From Diabrotica undecimpunctata (lineage: Eukaryota > Arthropoda > Insecta > Coleoptera > Chrysomelidae), in NCBI RefSeq assembly GCF_040954645.1, contig NC_092809.1:70968141-71032140 (forward strand): a stretch of DNA of 64,000 nt, read 5' to 3'. Of this stretch, positions 58,600-64,000 are shown in pieces; within the stretch, counting starts at the first letter, position 1; the number at the start of each line of letters is the position of its first letter. Both the position numbers and the translations under genes were made by a program. The notes below the pieces were generated by a model. The model saw only the letters and a program-made list of their open reading frames with translations, had not been told where the DNA came from and searched no databases.

Positions 58600-59950
58600 C
58601 TATGGGGAAAATTCACTCATCCCAGATATCTACGGTATCAAAAGGATTGAGCTCTGGTGGGACTCCTATCCGTGTTATCGAGTCCTAGGTGACTTGGTAC
58701 GTCAGTGTATCTCCCAAAATTTTTCGCATGCGTCTGGACGTCGAGAGTAACACAGCTTTCTGCATGATCTTATATAAATGTTCAATTAGACTCAGCTTTT
58801 TTATGTTTTCTAGGAGGTTCTTCGGAATGACTCCAGTGGTAGAAAGAATAATAGGTATGGTCTGGGTACTTTCCATTCTCCATTGTCTCCTTATTTGTAT
58901 TTCCAGATCTCTGTACTTGGCGATCTTTTCGTTGTATTTGGACGGAGATTATTGTTGTAAGGTAAATTATTCAAACACGGAGATTATTGTTGTAAAGTAT
59001 TGCCACATCGATTAGTGTTTTTTGTCCCGTTAGTTTATTAACTAGCATTAAAATTTGATCTATTATGTGCTACAGTTGGACTGTGAGCACAGTGTGATCC
59101 CAGTATAGCTTGTAGTTGTCATTCTCAAGCATACTTTCAGGAATGCCGATCTTCCCTACTGAGTCATGCCGTTCTTTATATTCAGTTGCAGCAAATGCCT
59201 GGCAGCTCCCAGTAAGATGTTAGTTGGTTTCTTGGGCTTGACATCCATATCGGCATTTGTCGTTTTGGACCTGAGGATCTTTGACGATATATTTCAGGTA
59301 ATTTCTGATTGGTATAACCTGATCCTGAATGGCAAGTAATGAACCTTCTATTTCAGGGAACATCTTTTCTGATGTCAACCAATAGTTCGACGCTATAGTC
59401 TTGACTGACTTCATTGGGATGTCGCCCGTGCAGAGGTTTACCCATCCAGATGCGCATTTTTTCGTTCTTAGTAAGATGGTTTATGCGCATTTCTTGTTAC
59501 CTGAGTTTGATAGGTGTTGTGTCATCTGCTGCACAAATCTTAAGTTCTTAAATTAGTAATTTGTTTTTCTAATTGCTCACTTATATCCATAAGTCCTCGT
59601 CCTCCTAAATACCGCGGTAATGTCGTTCTTTCTACTGCACTTCGAGGATGGTATATTCGTGTTTTTTTGAGGTGTGCTCGTACTTTTCGCTAGAGTTTCT
59701 ATATCTGTTTTAGTCCACTAAAAATAATACCAAATGAGTAGCTAAGCGCGGAAAATGCGTAGGTGTTTAATGACTTAAACAAATTTTTACAATTAAGATC
59801 TGAACGGAGTAACTGTTTTACCCTTCGTATGAACTCTGAAGTTAATTCGATATTCATTTGTTTATGATCAATTTTCCGCGTTTGCTTTACTCCTAGATAT
59901 TTATACATGTCATTTTCGCCCATAGCCTCCCTCGATGTTTTGGCCATTTT
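58600..59950 (-). pseudogene. R2/R4-like non-LTR retrotransposon, post-RT C-terminal region
   Basis: Minus-strand frames in order: an 82-residue segment (59947-59699) with MAKTSREAMGENDMYKYLGV and LNTYAFSALSYSFGIIF, then KTRIYHPRSAVERTTLPRYL and GGRGLMDI (about 59660-59600). A region near 59414-59220 with IVKDPQVQNDKCRYGCQAQE has the Cys-His-type motif of this protein end. The last frame is 58876-58685: IPIILSTTGVIPKNLLENIK, then LIEHLYKIMQKAVLLSTSRR. The catalytic RT block upstream is absent, and frameshifts between pieces make it dead. The fragment at 9590-9890 may derive from the same family. Confidence 0.78.
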
Positions 59951-60164
59951 GCATATCGAATCCTCCGGGCTGAACCTTTCCCTTGACTATATTTACTACA
60001 CATATTATTATTACATATTATTTATGTATTTTTTTACGTCTTGGTTAGTGTTTCATTGGAAGTCCTCCCAAGGCAAATATCTAGATTCGGCACTGGCTCT
60101 GGCAAACAGTAGCATGGAATGTTTAAATTGACACTGGTTAGTTCAGTTTGTAGTGCAAAATCAT

Positions 60165-61510
60165 GTTTTGGACTTAAAAATTTAAAATTTAACAGCAAAC
60201 CACCTTTACTATATCTTAAAAAATGATTCGTAGAACATAAAAACACAAAAATTAGCTTATCTCAGAATTCTATAACGAAAAATCTAAAAAAATGTATTTT
60301 TTCGTTTATTTGCGGAAAATCTTAATTTAATAGTAGTTTAATCGTAATACTATCAATAGGAATTTTGTAGAGAAATATAAAAACAAATTTTTATTTATAA
60401 AACTGTATCAGTGCATTTTTCGCAGAGAAAAGTTGAAAACCCGCTAAAATTCACCATTTTTCATAAAATGGTGAATTTTGGGAAAAATGGAAAAATTCAT
60501 AACTTGGGCCCTTTTGAAACTGGAAAGTTTATTCACTGGATAATGTTTAGTTATAATATGCTGTCCAAACAGACGCAATGTGGACACTGCACAATAAACA
60601 GCTTTTTCAAAATATTAGTTTAAATATTTTGTACCGATATTTTGAATGGCTCAGCATATTAAGTGAAGTTATTCGATTTTAATTTAGAAAATATATTATC
60701 AACATTTAGAATATATTCTCCAACTTGTATATCTTCGATTTTCATTTAAGTATGGCGAAAAATGTAAAGACAGCGCTAAACATTGCTCTAGCCGATTTCA
60801 CTTTTTAAACGGAAGAGTGGTGGATTGAAGGATGCGAGAAGTGTACACTTCACACTCTGCCTGCTTATTATACCTTCAAACCGACGTTGCGGACACTCCT
60901 TCGTTCCAAATAGTGAAATCGGCCGGTCAGAGTGTTTTGCGCCGTTTTTACATTTTTCGCCATACTTAAATAAAAATTTAAAATATACAAGTTGGAGAAT
61001 ATATTTTAAATGTTGATAATATATTTTCTAAATTAAAATCGAATAACTTCACTTAATTATGCAAAATATGGGTGCAAAATATTCAAACTAAGATGTTGAA
61101 AAAACTATCAACATTATTATAAATAAACATTATCCAAAAAATTAGCTTTCCCATTTTAAAAGGGCTTAAGTCATGAATTTTTCAAAAAAACGATAAATTT
61201 TATGGTTTTTTTCGACTTTTCTCTGTAAAACATGCACTGATAAGGTTTTATAAAAAAAATTTTAGGTACTTGTTTTTTGATTCTCTACAAAAGTATTATT
61301 AACAATATTGCGATTAAATTACTATTGCATTAAGATTTATCACAAATAAACCGAAAATTACGATTTTTTTAGATTTTTTCATATAAAATTCGAGGAAAAG
61401 GTAATTTGTGTACACATTTTGGTTTCCTATGTTCTACGAACCACTTTTCAAACGATAGTAAAGGTGATTTATGTTAAATGTTAAATTTTGAAAGCCAAAA
61501 AAACTTTACG
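60165..61510. repeat. Foldback element, about 1.35 kb, arms of about 600 bp
   Basis: The left arm (about 60165-60785) and the right arm (about 60935-61510) match in inverted orientation with moderate divergence. Shared blocks include CATTTAGAATATATTCTCCA against its inverse near 60995, AGTGAAGTTATTCGATTTTA, the CAGTGCAT...AGAGAAAAGT region, and GATTCGTAGAACATA. A GC-richer 150-bp centre (60786-60935) separates them. No protein motif is found; a 70-residue frame at 60411-60623 lies in the arm and is incidental. It is probably a non-autonomous long-TIR element. Confidence 0.88.
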
Positions 61511-62055
61511 GCTTGGCCTAAATGTTTTTTTTTTCAAATATCAGTGATAGATTAATAAGCAGCTAACAAGCATGTAAAAAATACAAAAGCACCACCAATC
61601 TTGAAAGATTGTGCAATATATTGTAGCAACCGGAATTTAATCTTTTTGTGGAATATTGCATCATATTTCAAGAATATTGTGCAATAGGTATTGGTTTTAT
61701 ATTAACGTGAAGCAAATCTCAAAATATTGCTTGATGAGTCATATATATAAAGTATTGATTTTAATATCTATTGAGATGTGATGAAAGTTCTTTATTTTTC
61801 CATTACAGAGATTGGTCATTACTTGTTTTGTGTTCAGAATGATCATACTTTTTGAGCTCTTTTTACATCTCTCTTGACTTTTGGATTGTAATTAAGTATT
61901 TTTTGTCAGTGTTTCATTTTTCAACCTGTGAATTACCCCAGTCAAAGAAGAAAAAAACATGAAAAAATCTTAAATGAATATTTGAAGGTTGTAAAAGACA
62001 TATGAATGATAGCTGATGAAAAATTCGTGAAGACGCACAGCTGACTTTGCTTTAT
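61511..62055. other. No gene recognised
   Basis: AT-rich spacer between two foldback elements. No supported feature. Confidence 0.5.
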
Positions 62056-62059
62056 TTTT

Positions 62060-63790
62060 TTTTAATAATCTAAAAAGTGAAAAAAACATTTTTTGTCTAT
62101 AAAACTTTTCTTAGAAAATACATTCTAGAAAAAAATAATTCAAATAAAAATTGTAGACCATAAAAAATACTTTGTTTTGAGAGTTTCCAAATTAAAATAC
62201 ATAAATAATTAACCAGAGATAATTGCAAAAAACTTTTATTTTTGTAGTAATTTATAAATGTTAATAACTTTGTTTTTTGCATAATGACATGTAATATAAC
62301 TGCTTAAATTTGTGGCAGTTAATGAGTTATTAAAATGTGCTAAATTTTAAACATATCGACCAAATAGTTTAAAAGTTATTCCGTTAAAGTTATTATTTGT
62401 TTATCCCGGAAGGCGATTATTTAAACAACTCTACTTGCTCAAACAGTCACTTTAGAGGTATTTTCTACGCCACAATATATTCTTTGAGGCTTTATTTTGA
62501 AGATATATTAAAAAAAACTTCAACATTTTATTTAATTTGTTATTAAAAAACAGGTTGAAACAGGGCTGACTTTTTAGATTCTAAACATTTATAATAACTT
62601 TGATATTTTTAATGGAAAGCTGGTGAAAAAATATACTCTTCAAAAAGAACAGCTTCAACTTCCTATGATAGTTGTTCCCTCCACTTTTCCGTAGCGGTAT
62701 TTTGCGAGTCCAAAACTTTTTTGTCCAGAGCACGGGTCATAACATTTTACTTCTTTACTGTGTATGCTATTATCTAGTTGGATCATAAAATCTAGATCTT
62801 TATTTACAATCTAATTAAGTTTTAGCTCTTAATGTTAATAAACAATGAAAATAAGGTTTTAAGTAAAAAAAATGCCATCTTGTTTCCTATCGGTCATAGA
62901 AGTTTCTTTTTTTTTTTTAAAGTGTGTTTTTTCACCAGCCTTTCACTGAGTCTACTTACAAGCGTGTGACGTAAAAAATCCCAATGTTTATAAGATAAAA
63001 AGTCAGCCCCTTTTCAAACTGTTTTTTAATAACAACTTTAATAAAATCTTCAGGTTTTTTTAATATACCTTAAAAATGAAGCCTCAAAGAATCGATTGCG
63101 ATTTACAAAATAATTCTAGAGAGACTGTTTGGGTAAGTACAGTTGTTTAAATAATCGCTCTTTGGGATAAACAAATTGAATAACTATTTGGTCGATACAT
63201 TTGATAATCAGCACACTTTATTAACACATTAACTGCCACAATTTTGAGTAGGTATATTACATTTCAGTATGCAAAAACTACTGCGGAGGATGAACACAAC
63301 CGCGGATTTGGTCAACATCGTGAAGAGCCGTAAGCTGCAGTACTTGGGCATATAATGAGAAATCAAGGCAGATACGAGCTACTCCAATGCATTTTGCAAG
63401 GTAAAATTGAAGGAAAAAGGGCCCCAGGACGAAGAAGAATATCCTGGCTTGTTAACCTGAGAGCATGGTATAGAAAGACCTTAACACAGCTATTCCGTAT
63501 AGCAACCAACAAAGTCATCATAGCCAGAATGATCACCAACGTTCGTAACGGACAGGCACCCTAAGAAGAAGATGCAAAAAACAAAGTTATTAAAATTTAT
63601 AAATTACTACAAAAATAATGGTTTTTTGAAATTATCTCGGTCGATTCTTTATGTGTTTTAATTTTGAAACTCTCAATAATAAAGAACTTTTTATGATCTA
63701 CAACTTTTATTTGATCCATTTTTCTCTAAAATGTATAAGAAACGTTTTACGAGCAAAAATTATTTTTTTTCTCACTTTTTACGATTTTTT
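62060..63790. repeat. Foldback element, about 1.7 kb, with a nested retrotransposon tail
   Basis: The left arm about 62060-62690 and the right arm about 62880-63790 match in inverted orientation. Examples are GGCTGACTTTTTAGATTCTA against its inverse near 62990, TTCTTTGAGGCTT, the GACCAAATAGTTT block and AACTGCCACA...ATTAATAA. The right arm is longer because a 294-bp non-LTR fragment (63278-63571) sits in it. Outer-arm sequence is shared with 58250-58560 at the edge of the nuclease-bearing element, which suggests that the two are related. Confidence 0.88.
63278..63571 (+). mobile_element. Non-LTR 3' fragment with 9-bp target duplications
   Basis: The insert encodes the last part of an RT protein: RKLQYLGHIMRNQGRYELLQ, then GKIEGKRAPGRRRISWLVNL and FRIATNKVIIARMITNVRN, stopping at a TAA followed by GAAGAAG. 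ATGCAAAAA is duplicated at 63269-63277 and 63572-63580. The opposite arm of the palindrome (near 62275-62285) shows the uninterrupted target. It is the same family as at 4549, 20648 and 41290, and its frame is still open, so it is recent. Confidence 0.94.
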
Positions 63791-63839
63791 TTTCCTGCGC
63801 TAAGACATAACCCGATTCAACATCTCGAAGGTTTACATC

Positions 63840-63965
63840 TTCCTTTTTTCTTTTTATTAATTCTTTGATTTTTTTTTTTATTAATTTTATATATATTTTT
63901 TTTCAAATTTTTTTTTTTTTTTTTTTAATTTATTATTTTTTTTATATTTAATTTTTTTTTGCCAC
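63840..63965. repeat. T-rich low-complexity tract
   Basis: Long T runs broken by single A or AA. No gene. Assembly accuracy here is likely to be poor. Confidence 0.9.
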
Positions 63966-64000
63966 TTTTTACGATTGTTTCATAAAAAAAACAAAGCCAA

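Overview
The window is AT-rich eukaryotic nuclear DNA, most likely from an insect and possibly a beetle. The taxon is inferred from the mix of element families and is not certain. One host gene can be read: casein kinase I alpha on the minus strand. Its first three coding exons lie at 54037-54186, 53313-53419 and 12635-12951 and give 191 residues of a CK1 kinase domain, with GxGxxG, the catalytic Lys, HRD and DFG all present. Intron 1 is 617 bp. Intron 2 is 40,361 bp. After exon 3 the gene continues leftwards, but I found no later exon in the remaining 12.6 kb, so the activation-segment exon probably lies beyond the left edge. A CRE palindrome and an inverted CCAAT box sit about 130-140 bp upstream of the ATG.

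Almost everything else is mobile DNA at different stages of decay. Region 1-12.6 kb (beyond exon 3): a DD41D mariner-like remnant, a 5'-truncated non-LTR copy next to a (TA)n tract, a candidate LTR, a large inverted repeat, and three related DDE transposases of the 'VIVLDNAPYH' type. One of these is split by a 272-bp retrotransposon tail with 11-bp target duplications. A second is split by a 1258-bp mariner-like element. The third is a complete 2391-bp element with 88-bp terminal repeats and TA duplications.

Region 13-53.3 kb (intron 2): a 1424-bp DD41D element with very long terminal repeats, two DD34D mariners (one internally inverted), Harbinger elements (one carrying a nearly intact Tc1 with a single stop codon), Gypsy gag/LTR and pol fragments, a BEL/Pao integrase, RTE and Jockey-like pieces, two DUF7869-type proteins, two piggyBac C-termini, and several foldback elements. 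Two tiny hairpins (49 and 42 bp) share identical 18-bp arms, and each is flanked by its own 7-bp direct repeat.

Region 54.4-64 kb (upstream of the kinase gene): an element with inverted repeats around a broken XPG/FEN-like nuclease gene, an R2/R4-like non-LTR C-terminus, and two large foldback elements. The second foldback contains a 294-bp retrotransposon insertion with 9-bp target duplications, and its opposite arm preserves the empty site.

The genes do not form a pathway. The biological story is a conserved signalling kinase whose second intron has become a 40-kb transposon reservoir. The most novel candidates are the 7-bp-TSD micro-hairpins and the nuclease-bearing inverted-repeat element with its possible non-autonomous relative at the right end.
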